Positions 1 to 10,250 of a DNA stretch of 64,000 nt are shown here, piece after piece. The stretch lies in NCBI GenBank assembly GCA_038503065.1, contig JBCAMK010000006.1, forward strand, positions 1,426,001 through 1,490,000, read 5' to 3'. The position numbers were made by a program, and so were the translations under genes. Position 1 is the stretch's first letter, and each line of letters starts with the position of its first letter. The stretch comes from Paragyromitra xinjiangensis (taxonomy: Eukaryota; Ascomycota; Pezizomycetes; Pezizales; Discinaceae). A model generated the notes under the pieces. It was given only the letters and a program-made list of their open reading frames with translations, was not told where the DNA came from and did not search any database.

Positions 1-142
1 TAAAGGTTCTTAAACATATCTGGCAAGAAAAGTTCCGGGGCATTAGGTGTTGGATGTGTGCCGTATATCTGGTTAGAGCTTGGCATCAGTTGTATAAACA
101 TTTGATGAAGGGGAACCCAAGTCTTACTGGTAGCTTTCGTAG

Positions 143-174
143 CCTGACGCTGACGCTGACTCTGACGCTGACGA
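143..174. repeat. Degenerate CTGACG/CTGACT hexamer run
   Basis: Short run of CTGACG and CTGACT hexamers. The same hexamer recurs near 1209-1226, 1516-1583, 6222-6266, 41042-41062 and 42630-42652, three of those inside introns of the SNF2-like gene. No gene was recognised in the surrounding 1-487 bases. Confidence 0.7.
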
Positions 175-487
175 GGCACTAGCTCTCTGACACGAAGCGC
201 CTCCGGAATTAGGAACGTGAGAATTTAAATTTAGGAGGAATTCTTGATGTGAATTTTATCAAGTAGTAGGTGTTTAGATTCTAGGTATTTGAAGATCTGG
301 TTGACTAGCTATGGTTTTGGCTCTGACGGACATCATGGGGCGATTTGCTTGCATCGAGAGCAGACTCTTGGATATCTACATTAGAACAAAGGGGTCGTAA
401 ATCTTGGAAGCCCCAGTAAGCAATAGCGGCGGGATCTTCCGAATCCTTGGAGGACAAACCTACATTCAGTAGCTGTAGACTTAGACT

Positions 488-676
488 CTATTCAGAGCGA
501 CAATCAGGATTTGGGCACGTGCTAGCGGCAACCTTTTCCTGCCTTACGGTTCTGACTCCCCAACATTGATGGAAGGGGTCATTCCTCGCGAAGTGACAAT
601 ACTTGATCAAGCATTGGGTGAAATGGCCGCAATTGTAGGTGACTTTTTCGTAATCACACATGTTTGCTGAATTCAA
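488..676 (-). CDS. Small Cys/His-rich protein, function unknown
   Basis: A 62-codon ORF with two nearby Met codons (residues 1 and 6). It has a regular pattern of metal-ligand-like residues: CDYEKVTYNCGH, then CLIKYCHFARNDPFHQC, then CPNPDC near the end. Fungal genomes contain many short Cys/His-rich proteins of this general look, but I cannot assign a family. No introns are needed to read it. It could also be a terminal exon of a longer minus-strand gene whose upstream part lies past 676. The ordered Cys/His spacing argues against a random ORF; confidence is moderate because of the size. Confidence 0.45.
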   Translation of the reverse strand: MNSANMCDYEKVTYNCGHFTQCLIKYCHFARNDPFHQCWGVRTVRQEKVAASTCPNPDCRSE

Positions 677-905
677 ATATTCTCGTGATATTGAACGGTG
701 TTTTAGGATGTTTGATGGAGGTTTAGGGGCTGAGGTCCTGAATGGTCAGGTGCTAGCCGAGGGCAATATTGGCGATCTTGGCAGCTTTCCAGATGTGGCT
801 ACCCCACTCAAACCTGGGTTCTTCCGATACACGCCCTCGGAAGCTTGAGCTCAGATACAAATATCGGCAGCTCTACCATCTTCCCCCATAACCGAATATC
901 AATCA

Positions 906-1160
906 TGCTTTTGCAGGCTCTCGGCCCCCTTGATTGCTATGTCAGAACAACTCACAATAATGGTACGTATACGATCGAAACAAAGCAATAAGTGTATAGA
1001 CTAACTAAATATAGACAAGTGGCATGAGCTTTTATTGGGCGAGGGAGCGACTCATGGTATCCAGGAGTATCAAACAATCAACACTAATTGTGGGGGGATG
1101 CCAGAAACATCTTTCTATCCTGATTTTGCAGACACATCGGACATAACTAGCGATACTTAA
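906..1160 (+). CDS. 3' end of an unidentified spliced host gene
   Basis: Two exons can be joined cleanly. The first ends at 962. The intron 963-1014 has donor GTACGT, branch ACTAAC and acceptor ATAG. The second exon runs from 1015 to a TAA at 1158-1160. The join keeps the frame (phase 1), giving residues such as CYVRTTHNND then KWHELLLGEGATHGIQEY, and ends in DTSDITSDT. The start is uncertain: 906 is an in-frame ATG, but a further intron ending in TTTTGCAG (up to about 915) would extend the gene upstream. I do not recognise the product. The splice signals and the non-repetitive protein text are the basis for calling it. Confidence 0.45.
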
Positions 1161-1515
1161 GCTGCCGCTCCGCCAACACCAGCTCCCGTCTTGATACTAT
1201 CTTCATTTTGGCTCTGACGCTGACGCCAAGGACTACAACCCTTCACCATGGCACCACATCCCTGGAAAGCGGGAGTTCAGAACTTTGGGCTATCTCACAT
1301 TACCGCGGCTTTTGGGTGTGACAATCAGAAGGTTGACAGATATCAGCGGTCGCAGGTTGTTATCGATGGCTGTGCCGAGATAAACTCGTGGAAGCAGAGG
1401 AATAATTGCACGGCGCCTTCGCTGGCGGTCCTCAAAGTAGGTCTTAACGAGCAGCTGCAGAAGTATAAGGTATGGCTCCACTAATTCGGCAGCCTGGACC
1501 CTGGCCGTCGGATTC

Positions 1516-1583
1516 TGATACTGTTTCTGACTCTGACGCTCTTTCTGACTCTGACACTCTTTCTGACTCTGACGCTCTTTCTG
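1516..1583. repeat. Hexamer repeats inside a SNF2-gene intron
   Basis: Runs of TCTGAC with TCTGACGCTCTT variants sit inside the inferred intron 1470-1599 (donor GTATGG, acceptor ATTTAG). This intron is 130 nt, longer than the others in the gene, and the repeat accounts for the excess. The neighbouring exons join in phase 0 (QLQKYK then QYHEYT). Confidence 0.6.
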
Positions 1584-2193
1584 GTTCTGCACAATTTAGC
1601 AATATCATGAGTACACGAGTATACTCGAGACTATAGTTGAAAGATCACGAGACTTTTGGGGGCTTGATGCAGATGACGATGTGCTCTATGATCATGTACT
1701 AGATGCGCATTGGATGTTCAGCTTTTTCTTGCGCAATCGTCAAAGCTCATCAGCAAAAAATTCGTTCCTCCACAGAGGTCAGAGCGTTGGTCACGCCTCG
1801 GCTGCCTCGCTGTGCCTCGCTGTGCCTCGCTGGAAATTTCATGATCTTGTTTCTCCTCGCTGACCTCGCTGCAACTTTAGGAGCACTCCCCGTCCTCGCT
1901 GGCCTCGGCAGAGATCAGGATGACGTTCTGCGTCCTCGTAGAGACAGCGCTCGGCTCTGGCCTTGGTAGAGGGTCAATTGGGGCAGGAATTCGGCCGCTG
2001 CTTCTAGGGCTCTAAATAGTGGAAAGACGCTTGATTCACTATCTCTATATCTATTGAACAATGGCTATGTATAGAATTCGCTATCTACAAGTCACTCCAG
2101 GACAATATTTATGTACAGGTTTCTTCATTCATATGCACTAATGTCCCAACCACCATCCACACCGACATCGAGGCCAGAACGCAGACAGTGGAT

Positions 2194-2800
2194 CCAGCAG
2201 CTAGGCGAGCCTGGAGACAGCAATAGGAAGTCAGCGAATTGAGCAGCTAGGCGCGCCTGGAGGCGGCAATTGGAAGTCAGCGAATTGAGCAGCTAGCCGA
2301 GCCTGGAGAAGTCAGCGAATTCAGCAGCTAGCCGAGCCTGCAGGCAGCAATAGGAAGTCAGCGAATTCAGCAGCTAGGCGAGCCTGGAGGCAGCAATAGG
2401 AAGTCAGCGAATTCAGCAGCTAGGCGCGCCTGGAGGTGGCAATAGGAAGTCAGCGAATTCAGCAGCTAGGCGCGCCTGGAGGCAGTAATAGGAAGTCAGC
2501 GAATTGAGCAGCTAGGTGCGCCTGGAGGCAGCAATAGGAAGTCAGCGAATTCAGCAGCTAGGCACGCCTGGAGGCAGTAATAGGAAGTCAGCGAATTGAG
2601 CAGCTAGGCGCGCCTGGAGGCAGTAATAGGAAGTAAGCGAATTGAGCAGCTAGGCGCGCCTGGAGGCAGCAATAGGAGGTCAGCGAATTCAACAGCTAGG
2701 CGAGCCTGCAGGCAGTAATCGGATGTCAGCGAATTGAGCAGCTAGGCGCGCCTCCAGGCAAAAAGTAGGAAATCCAGCGAATTTGGCTGCTAGGCAGGCC
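2194..2800. repeat. 46-bp minisatellite, left arm
   Basis: Tandem units of 46 bp (distance between successive GAATTC sites at 2409 and 2455), each with AGCAGCTAGGCGCGCCTGG followed by AGGAAGTCAGC. Some units are shortened or vary by a few bases. The period is not a multiple of three, so it is not a coding repeat. It is the inverted counterpart of 3404-3856. Confidence 0.85.
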
Positions 2801-3403
2801 CAGGAGGGATCGTGGAAGTGTAGGAACAGTGGAGGGTAGGCGAGTCGACCCGAATACCTGTAAATAACGTGTGTTAGCAAGTGATCAGCAAAAGACTTGG
2901 AGGAGACCTAGGAAAGCAGAAGTCACGAGATTTGCAACAGGCGGAGGAGGGAGAAGGGGGAGAGGTTGCCTAAATCAGGATAGGGATGTTTGCTTAGGCC
3001 GGGTAAATCCGCTTACTAAGCCTGGCTGAAAGGGAACCATATTTTCTTCGCAATGCACTTCAACATTTATTTTGGCTGTGTTCTCCATACATTTGAGATG
3101 CTGATTTGCATAAAGAATAAATCAAAGTTTGGCGCAAAACGAGTGATTTGGTGTGGCTCGATTCCGCTTATCCGGCTGCCAAGATCGCCTCTTGGCGCAA
3201 ATTTCCCCTGTTCCCAACCTCCTCCCAACCTCTTGTCCCTATCCTCCTACCCCTATCCTCCTGCCACTTCACGATCTTCAGCTTTCCTAGGTCTCCTCCA
3301 AGTCTTTGGCTGATCACTTGCTAACACGCGTTATTTACAGGTATTCGGGTCGACTCGCCTACCCTCCACTGTTCCTCCACTTCCACGATCCCTCCTGAGC
3401 CTG

Positions 3404-3856
3404 CCTAGCAGCCAAATTCGCTGGATTTCCTACTATTTGCCTGGAGGCGCGCCTAGCTGCTCAATTCGCTGACTTCTCTAGGCTCGGCTAGCTGCTCAAT
3501 TCGCTGACTTCCTATTGCCGCCTCCAGGCGTGCCTAGCTGCTCAATTCGCTGACTTCCTATTGCCACCTCCAGGCGCGCCTAGCTGCTGAATTCGCTGAC
3601 TTCCTATTGCCACCTCCAGGCGCGCCTAGCTGCTGAATTCGCTGACTTCCTATTGCCACCTCCAGGCTCACCTAGCTGCTGAATTCGCTGACTTCCTATT
3701 GCCACCTCCAGGCGCACCTAGCTGCTGAATTCGCTGACTTCCTATTTCTGCCTGCAGGCTCGGCTAGCTGCTGAATTCGCTGACTTCTCCAGGCTCGGCT
3801 AGCTGCTCAATTCGCTGACTTCCAATTGCCGCCTCCAGGCGCGCCTAGCTGCTGGA
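3404..3856. repeat. 46-bp minisatellite, right arm (inverted copy)
   Basis: Reverse-complement version of the 2194-2800 array, with units reading GCGCGCCTAGCTGCTGAATT then CGCTGACTTCC. It has fewer units than the left arm, so the two arrays have changed in length independently since the palindrome formed. Confidence 0.85.
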
Positions 3857-6221
3857 TCCACTGTCTGAGTTCTGGGCTCGGTGTCGGTGTGGATATTGAT
3901 TGGGACATTGGTGCATATGAATGGAGAAGCCTGTACATAAATATTGTCCTGGAGTGACTTGTAGATAGCGAATTCTGTACATAGATATTGTTCAATAGCT
4001 ATAGATATAGCGAATCAAGCGTATTTCCACTATTCAGAGCCCTAGAGGCAGCAGCCGATGAGTGACTGAATTCCTGCATGACGTGACCCTCCTGCGAGAC
4101 CACAGCCGAATGCTGTCTCTCTAGAGACGAAGAATGTCGTCCTGATCTCGGCCGAGGACGAAGAACGTGGTCCTGATTTCTGCCGAGGACGAGGGTCGTG
4201 GTGCTGCTCCTCGGTGGAGGTCAGGATCTTGCTCATGCCTCGGCAGAGATCAGGATCTTGCTCATGCCTCGGCGGAGGTCGGGGCGTTGTTCATGCCTCT
4301 GCAATTCATAAGTTTCCTCGGTGGCCTCCACAGAGGAATGAATTTTTTGCTAATGCTCTTCAGCCGCGCCAGCGACACCAAAGGCTTCACAAACCGAAAA
4401 TTCACCCCGGAAAAGGGGGCCTGGCACGAGTCAGGACGCTTCCGATCCAACGACACCAAGCCCAAAGCGTGTACGAACCAACGCTGCAAGCGCCTCGCCT
4501 CATCAGGCCGCTAATGCAATCCAAGCAGAAAGCAGTAGCTCCGGATCGCGGAGGGAGATGCCGCAGCTTTCATCTGTTTCACTCCAAGCTGTATGGTCAA
4601 ACTGCCCGCTAGATGTTTTGAACAACAGTAGGTCATGTATGGATGCTCAGAACACGCTACCCAAGTGGAGTGATTTTCTGGAGTGGCTGGATAGTCAGTA
4701 TCAATTGGACTCTGCTGGCTTGGAGGTGTTGTCGTGCTTAGGCTACACAAAACTGTCAACTATAGACTATTTGAAGGTGTTTGACCTTACTCAGTATAAG
4801 ATTGATTCAGAGGAGGCTTGGGTCCATGCTTTAACAATTGCCGCTCGCGAGTCGTTGTTGATGGTTGTTTCCACCACTACTGCTGTGGCCCCCAAGGGAA
4901 ATAAAGAAAGGGTAGGTTTGCTTATACCACTTGGCTTCCCCAAGCGTTGCCCAGCTAGAAGCTTCGCTAACGAAGTAGGAGGAGCAGCAGGAGCAGGAGC
5001 AGCAGGAGGAGCAGGAGGAGGAGCAGCAGCAGGAGGTGCAGCAGGAGGAGCAGCAGGAGGAGCCAAATCCCAAGAAGACTTCGGGCCAAGATACCGAACA
5101 CACTACTAGGCGTGTGAAGGCTTTAGAACTGCGCAACAATGACCAAGTTAAGCATCGGAAAACTTCGTTGCAAGCCGGCAGCGATGGCGGCGATGGTGGC
5201 TCTGACTCTGATGAGGTGTTGGATACGGCTAGTAAGGCAAGACATCGAAGGTTGAAGCAGAACCGGTTGCAGACACAAGTTAAGGCACAGAAGGAAAGGA
5301 AACGTCAAGCACTGCTGCCAAAACTAGGACCTGCTAGAAGTGTGAAGCACTCTACCCTCCTCCCAGCCCAAAAATCACTCCCAGAGCTCCCATCGAAAGC
5401 GCCAAAGCCAGCGGAGCCGGTGAATCCACCTCCGATGCCTACACAGGGGGAAAGAGAACGTCAAGCGCCGCCGCCAAAACTAGGACCTGCTGGAAGTGTG
5501 AAGCGCTCTGCCCCCCTCCCAACCCAAAAATCCCTCCCAGAGCTCCCACCGAAAGCGCCAAAGCCAGTGGAGCCTGTTAATCCACCCCCGCCGCCTACAC
5601 AGAGTGCGGCGCCGGTGCTGGATGTTCTTGATAAACGCCCAGCTAGTACGTTTAACGGGCCTGATTTTGATAAGGTCGGGCTTCCTGAGGATGACGAGAA
5701 TTCGGATGAGGGACTGGTTAAGCAGGACGATTTGTATGAACCCATCTAGCAGATAGCCCCAGCAGGCAACTTTGACAGCATTTCTAATGAACTCCTAACT
5801 TCAGGTTGCAAGGTCTCATGGATAACGAGCAATTCCAGAGAGAAAATCTTGTAGAGTCATTTGAAAGATTGGGTATTGACCCACAGACGCGGAGCTTTCC
5901 ATTGGTCAGCCCCTTGTTCAAATTTATGGACCATCAAATTATCGGAATCAACTGGATGCGGGGGATGGAGGAGTCTCTGGCCGGTGGAGGGCTCCTTGCT
6001 GACTACTGTGGTACTGGCAAGGTATGTAGGCTATTATTGATTGAGTATCCTCCCCGTTTTCACTAACGTATCTGTGATCACAAGACAATGACAACGTTGG
6101 GCCTAATATGCATCCAAGCTCACGACTGCGAATTAGCACTTGCAGCTGATGGTGATGGCAAGGCTTCCCCGGACCCCACATTGATCATATGGTACGTTCC
6201 TTCTACCTCTGACCCAGGCTC

Positions 6222-6266
6222 ATACTCTGACTCTGACTCTGACTCTGACTCTGACCCTGACCCTGA
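6222..6266. repeat. CTCTGA hexamer array inside a SNF2-gene intron
   Basis: Near-perfect tandem ACTCTG/ACCCTG hexamers within intron 6192-6283 (donor GTACGT, acceptor TTCGCAG). Splicing it out joins LIIC to PVPMIAEWK, a good SNF2 motif Ia, which supports both the intron and its repeat content. Confidence 0.75.
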
Positions 6267-6895
6267 CGGGCTCGTGTTCGCAGCCCTGTGCCAATGATCG
6301 CTGAATGGAAGGCAGCTATCGAGAAGACCACTGAGCTCATACCTATTCTCCACTATGGCAGCTCGAAATAGGATAGGGTGAAGCGGGATGAGATCAAGAA
6401 TGACCGGCCTTGGCGTCATGTGGTCATTACCACAAAAGAGACTCTTATGAAACGTTGGCTGCCACATAGGGCTGAGAAGTGCTTCTGGGGCACTGAAGAA
6501 GCGACATTCCCTCGACTAGTGCTTGACGAAGGGCATCGATTCAGAACCTCGGGAATTTCCTGCAGGCTCCGAAGTTTTAACCCCCAGAGCGGAACCAGCG
6601 CCCCCGCGTTGCACAATAGCCCACCGGAAGTATGGGCTAGAAATCTGGAGAGCTTACGTCCGGCCAAAAGATGGATGCTCTCAGCTACGCCACTAGTCAA
6701 TAGTCCAAATGATCTTCGGTGGGTGTGTCGCTTTCTGGAGCGGAAAGAGTGGCTATCTGAAAATGTGCCTCCAAACACGTTTGCGGACCGGTATGATCTG
6801 GAAGATAAGTCATGGCAACCGGTCAACAGCCGGACGCCCGTTGCCGGCAGTTACGATACCGAATTTACTAATTATGTAATCTTTTAGGAACATGC

Positions 6896-7628
6896 TGTAA
6901 CGGACCCACAAGGCTGTTACATGCGAAAGGTAGAATAGACGCGGGCAGACGGAGAGGTACAAGGACCAGCATGAGTGGAGTAGCTACCACATGCTAGGGA
7001 ACACCAGTACCCCGCTGACCTGGTGGTTAGGAACATCCGGAGGTGCTAAGGCTGACGGGCCTGTAGCAGATCTCCGATGACATCAAGCACATAGAAATGC
7101 GGTTGAGTTCCTAATCCACCTGTGCATGCCCCACCAGCTATGGCTGATAGGCGGCGCAACTGGGAGAACTATTCTAGCGGACACCTGACGCAACTATGGA
7201 ATGATCAGCGCCATGCAAGTAGTCCTGCAGGACTAGGCTGGCGGATCATAGAGTCCTGACTGGTAGAGCAGTGCATGAGGAGCGGTTGCACATGAGGTGC
7301 AGAACTCCAGCGGAATGTGAGAGAACACTTCCGAAGGGAACCGCCCATGATCACTGACAGGATTCAGGGTTAACCGGATCCCCCAGCTGAGTAGAACTGA
7401 GTAGAGGCGGCGAGCATGCAGTACTACAAGTACTGGCGAGCCCCGCCACCAGTTGCTCTTCTCCATCTTCAACCAGAGACCTAGTGACGAGAATTACCGA
7501 GTTCCGCCCTTAAGATTATTGAGTATACTGCACGAAAATACTTTAAGATCTCAGCCTGACTTTAGTATAAGCAACGGCCGTTTTCCTACCTAGTGTTAGT
7601 AGTTGTCTAGAGGACCACCCCCGTTACA
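6896..7628 (+). mobile_element. 5' LTR of Ty3/gypsy chromovirus, left copy
   Basis: A 733-bp LTR beginning TGTAACGGACCC and ending CCCCCGTTACA. Two more LTRs of exactly this length and high similarity occur in inverted orientation at 40066-40798 and 43417-44149. It is preceded by CATGC (6891-6895), a near match to CATAC beside the inverted LTR at 43417. It interrupts the SNF2-like gene just after a splice acceptor. Its position before gag fixes it as the 5' LTR. A primer-binding site directly after it was not recognised. Confidence 0.88.
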
Positions 7629-7673
7629 GTATAATCGTAAGGACTCAGTCACCTTGAGATCACCCATCATGAG

Positions 7674-7922
7674 CATCAGCAAAAAAAGTAATTGTCTTCC
7701 AGTGAGATTATGTCTTCAGGGCCTTCAGTGTCTTCCAGAAGGCCATATTGCATCTGAAGGACTGGAAGACAATTTTTCACTTTTGATATGTTATCATTCA
7801 GCCAAATCCGGTAACATATTTTTTGTCTTCCAGTGAGATTTTGTCTTCAGGGTCTTCAGGGTCTTCCAGAAGGCCATATTGCATCTGAAGGTCCTGAAGA
7901 CAAATATCTTTTTTTGCTGATG
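7674..7922. mobile_element. 249-bp MITE with CATCAGCAAAAAAAG ends
   Basis: Perfect-looking terminal inverted repeats CATCAGCAAAAAAAG and CTTTTTTTGCTGATG, flanked by AG on both sides (7672-7673 and 7923-7924). Internally it has two copies of a roughly 100-bp module containing GTCTTCCAG, a run of CTTCAGG motifs and GCCATATTGCATCTGAAGG, separated by a short AT-rich spacer. A second copy of the same length, in opposite orientation, is at 21569-21817. The small ORFs across it are repeat shadows. It lies in the gypsy leader between the LTR and gag. Confidence 0.85.
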
Positions 7923-8021
7923 AGATCCTCCCGCAGATCCGAAACCCCGGCGATCAATGCCCCGGTGCTTCCCCTTCAGATTACATGGGAGAAGAAGGAA
8001 CTAGCAGTAGGAGAGACAGAC

Positions 8022-8264
8022 ATGACCCAACTAGTCCACCGCCCGAAATCCACTATCCAAAGACATATCCCAGGCATCTCCACTCCATGGACAGACACAT
8101 CAAAAGTCACCATAGCCGATTTCTTCGACGCATTTCAAGACCATCTCATGTCCCAGATCAACCTATCGGTTGGGGATACCACACAGACCATGAGAATGCT
8201 ACAGGAACGGCAAGAAGTGGAGAATACCTTGTTGCGGGAGGCTGCCGAGTATTTGGACCGATGA
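8022..8264 (+). CDS. Gypsy leader ORF, possible Gag N-terminal part
   Basis: An 80-codon ORF starting ATGACCCAACTAG, product beginning MTQLVHRPKS and containing a helical stretch ending TLLREAAEYLDR. It ends 16 bases before the ATG of the main gag ORF. It may be the true Gag N-terminus separated from the rest by mutation, or a separate upstream ORF. I see no motif that decides this. The absence of a stop-start overlap and the two frame changes needed to fuse it favour a separate or decayed ORF. Confidence 0.4.
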   Translation: MTQLVHRPKSTIQRHIPGISTPWTDTSKVTIADFFDAFQDHLMSQINLSVGDTTQTMRMLQERQEVENTLLREAAEYLDR

Positions 8265-8280
8265 CCTCGCAACTGATCCC

Positions 8281-10062
8281 ATGGATATAGACCCCCCCGA
8301 AGCAGTTGGAATTCCTGACTACATCGGAGCACTACAGCAAGCCATTACAGAAGGCCGCCTACACATCACCGCACCCCCCAAACCAGCGGCAGGAAGAGAA
8401 AGATCAAGTAGTGTCTTTCTCTCAGATACCTTCCCAATCACCCTACCTACCACACCTACCAATAAAGCAGACCCCCCCTCGTTACCTCCCGCAGTTCAAA
8501 AACCAGCAGTTAGTTTTGCGCCCTCAGGCTCATCCTCTACTCCAATACCTCCGCAGACACCTAGAGGTCCCTTTTCTTATGGACCTTGGTCCCTTGCAGG
8601 CGGCAGTGGTTATACACCACCACCCCTCGATAGTGGTAGCTCATGGCTACCAAGAGGAACATACCCAAGACCCTCGGAAGAAAGGAAGGAAGAAGGAGAA
8701 AGTAGTGGAGGAAGAACAGGAAGAGAAACTAGTGAACAGCAAGGGCAGGGAAACGAGAACCAGGGAGGAGGAGCAGGAGGAGGTGATGGAAATATAGGAG
8801 TAGGAGGAGGAGGAGACCCCGGTGATAGTAGCAGCAGCAGTAGTGAAGGAGGGGCAGAGAGGGATCCGAAGGAGTGGAAGAAGTATTTCCGCAAGAAGCA
8901 GCGGAAAGCAGAGAAGAAGATGTTGGAGATGATGGCTACAGTTTTCAGCAGTGGCACCGGTCCCACCTCTACTAGGAGCCTCAGGGGACGAGAACCCAAG
9001 GCACCTCAACCCAGCAAGTTCAAGGGAGAAGCTACTGATGTGGACCGATTCCTCCGGCAATGCGAAAATGTCTTCACCATTGAAGCTTCCAGTTTCCAGC
9101 AGGAATCAATCAAGATCCGCTACACTGGCAACCTTCTCGAAGGACATGCAGCAGTCAACTGGTATGAGGCCTACCATAACCTCATAGACCAAGGTGCTGC
9201 CGATAGAGCTGCAGGACGACCTGTACAGCTTGACCCTCACTGGAACCATTGGGTCACCTTTTCCAATTCCTTCCGATCATCTTTTGGTGACAGAGTCACC
9301 AGAGAAGAGGCGGTAGCTAAGTGGGATAAACTCTCCCAGACCGCCGGAATCGATGCTTTCCTGGACCAGATAGTCCAACTCATGTGGAAAACCGGTTATG
9401 CTGGCGAGGTTGTGGATGATAAAATATCCCAAGGCCTCACTGCTGAACTGGCTCTGGACTGGGCTAAGGTTGCAGTCAAACCTCAGTCCCTCCATGAGAG
9501 GATACAGATGATCCGCCACATGGGGCATGTCCTGGAAAGACATAGGAAGGTTAGAGCCCCGGAGTCCAGGGCAACAGGAGAAGGAGGTGAGAAGAAGAAG
9601 AGATCCAGAGGTAGAGGCAAAGGTCACAGTACCGCCGCCTCCCCTGAGAACAAGTCCACTCCCGGGGTAGTAACCCACCGCAGGAGAAGAAAGATAAAGC
9701 TGTGGAGCTAAAAGGTATGGCAGAGTCCAACCTCCCTTGATAAGACACCACATGCTAACCACCCCTTGATAGGAATACCCGAGGGTATCCTTTCCGATAG
9801 AAAAAAGGCAGATAAGTGCCTGAAATGCGGAAAGGGTGGACATGCATGGTTTAAGTGTTGGACTGCTGATCCGGTAACTGTTAGAGTTGCGGCAGTAAGA
9901 AAGAGGAAGAGAGGAACTGAGCTAGAGGCCAGTGATCCTCCGGAATCTAAGAAGGGAAAAGTTGCCACTGTATCTAGATCAGGACAGAGTTCCGGCAGTT
10001 TCAAACAGGAGACTGGTGTATTTACGGCAGTAGATGATGACAGTGGACCTGAAATCATCTAG
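8281..10062 (+). pseudogene. gag: Ty3/gypsy gag, frameshifted and intron-containing
   Basis: Starts at ATG 8281 (MDIDPPEAVG). A low-complexity Gly/Ser/Glu stretch is followed by a retrotransposon Gag domain (from about FKGEATDVDRFLRQCENVF to HVLERHRKV), then basic residues, then one CCHC knuckle CLKCGKGGHAWFKC near 9816-9860. Gag forms the particle shell and the knuckle binds RNA. Two breaks separate the domains. First, the frame must shift by one in the CCCGGGG run near 9661-9667, probably loss of one G, since otherwise it stops at 9709. Second, intron 9715-9772 must be removed, giving LKG-IPEGIL. Gag ends at TAG 10060-10062. Confidence 0.8.
9715..9772 (+). other. 58-nt spliceosomal intron within gag
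   Basis: Donor GTATGG, branch TGCTAAC near 9753, acceptor GATAG. Length and signals match the host-gene introns in this window. Splicing keeps the frame that leads into the CCHC knuckle (AAAG joined to GAATACCC). Unspliced, that frame reads CTCCCTTGA and stops before the knuckle. No other gag copy is in the window for comparison. Confidence 0.65.
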
Positions 10063-10250
10063 CCTAGTCATTCTTTAGAAATATATTTCGTTGGGCAGGA
10101 CCCTATTGCTCCTACTGGTACTGAGGAGGGATAATATCCCGAAATTTGCTGGTCAAATATGCCAGTTCTCCCAAGCTATACCCAGATACAGATATAGCCA
10201 TAGCTAGCGATCATTGATACCCTGCGATCGAAAAGAAAACCTCAACCACT
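10063..10250 (+). other. gag-pol spacer without ORF
   Basis: 188 bases between the Gag stop and the first Met of the protease-RT frame. No ORF, repeat or RNA structure was recognised. The pol ATG at 10251 has an A-rich lead (AACCTCAACCACTATG). How pol would be translated is not evident: separate initiation or a further splice are both possible. Confidence 0.4.

Larger units (their letters stand above)
1748..4355. mobile_element. DNA transposon with long inverted arms, CATCAGC termini
   Basis: The left end begins CATCAGCAAAAAATTC and the right end is its inverted copy with one mismatch (GAATTTTTTGCTAATG). The insertion is flanked by the dinucleotide CT on both sides (1746-1747 and 4356-4357). 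Removing the element and one CT restores an open exon of the SNF2-like gene. The arms, about 1.2 kb (1748 to about 2960, and about 3200 to 4355), are inverted repeats of each other and hold matching minisatellites. The roughly 250-bp centre has no convincing transposase, so the element looks non-autonomous and foldback-like. The same termini end the 249-bp MITEs at 7674 and 21569. The superfamily is not resolved. Confidence 0.75.
1248..6895 (+). pseudogene. SNF2-family helicase gene, 5' half, broken by two transposons
   Basis: Exons consistent in phase are 1248-1469, 1600-1747 continuing at 4358-4911, 4979-5733, 5805-6021, 6085-6191, 6284 to about 6821 or 6839, and 6888-6895. The first exon (1248-1469) is the least certain. 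The N-terminal region is Ser/Pro-rich with basic SPRKRGP and SPKRVRT stretches that could be nuclear signals, followed by a Glu/Gln run. The helicase core follows: GTGK-T (Walker A, split by intron 6022-6084), LIICPVPMIAEWK (motif Ia), LDEGHRF (motif II) and SATPLVNS (motif III). This is the ATPase lobe of SNF2 proteins, which move nucleosomes or translocate on DNA. It carries an in-frame TAG at 6369-6371, a 2.6-kb DNA transposon in an exon, and a gypsy LTR at 6896. The second lobe lies inverted at 42122-43416. The donor of the last intron is unclear (GTCAAC at 6822 or GTTGCC at 6840 keep the frame; GTATGA at 6791 does not). Confidence 0.75.

Noticed and set aside
1290..1592. Minus-strand ORF with QSQKERQSQKE repeats
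   Set aside because: The repeat text comes from the intronic hexamer, and the plus strand reads in phase across the intron into the SNF2-like exon. The plus-strand exon 1248-1469 itself remains uncertain.
4979..5109. Ala/Gly-rich open frame over GGAGCAGCA repeats
   Set aside because: It is the wrong frame of a Glu/Gln-rich exon. With intron 4912-4978 removed, the SNF2-gene frame runs through as Glu/Gln.
7629..7673. Gypsy primer-binding site directly after the LTR
   Set aside because: The sequence GTATAATCGTAAGGACTC does not match a tRNA 3' end that I can recognise, so no call was made.
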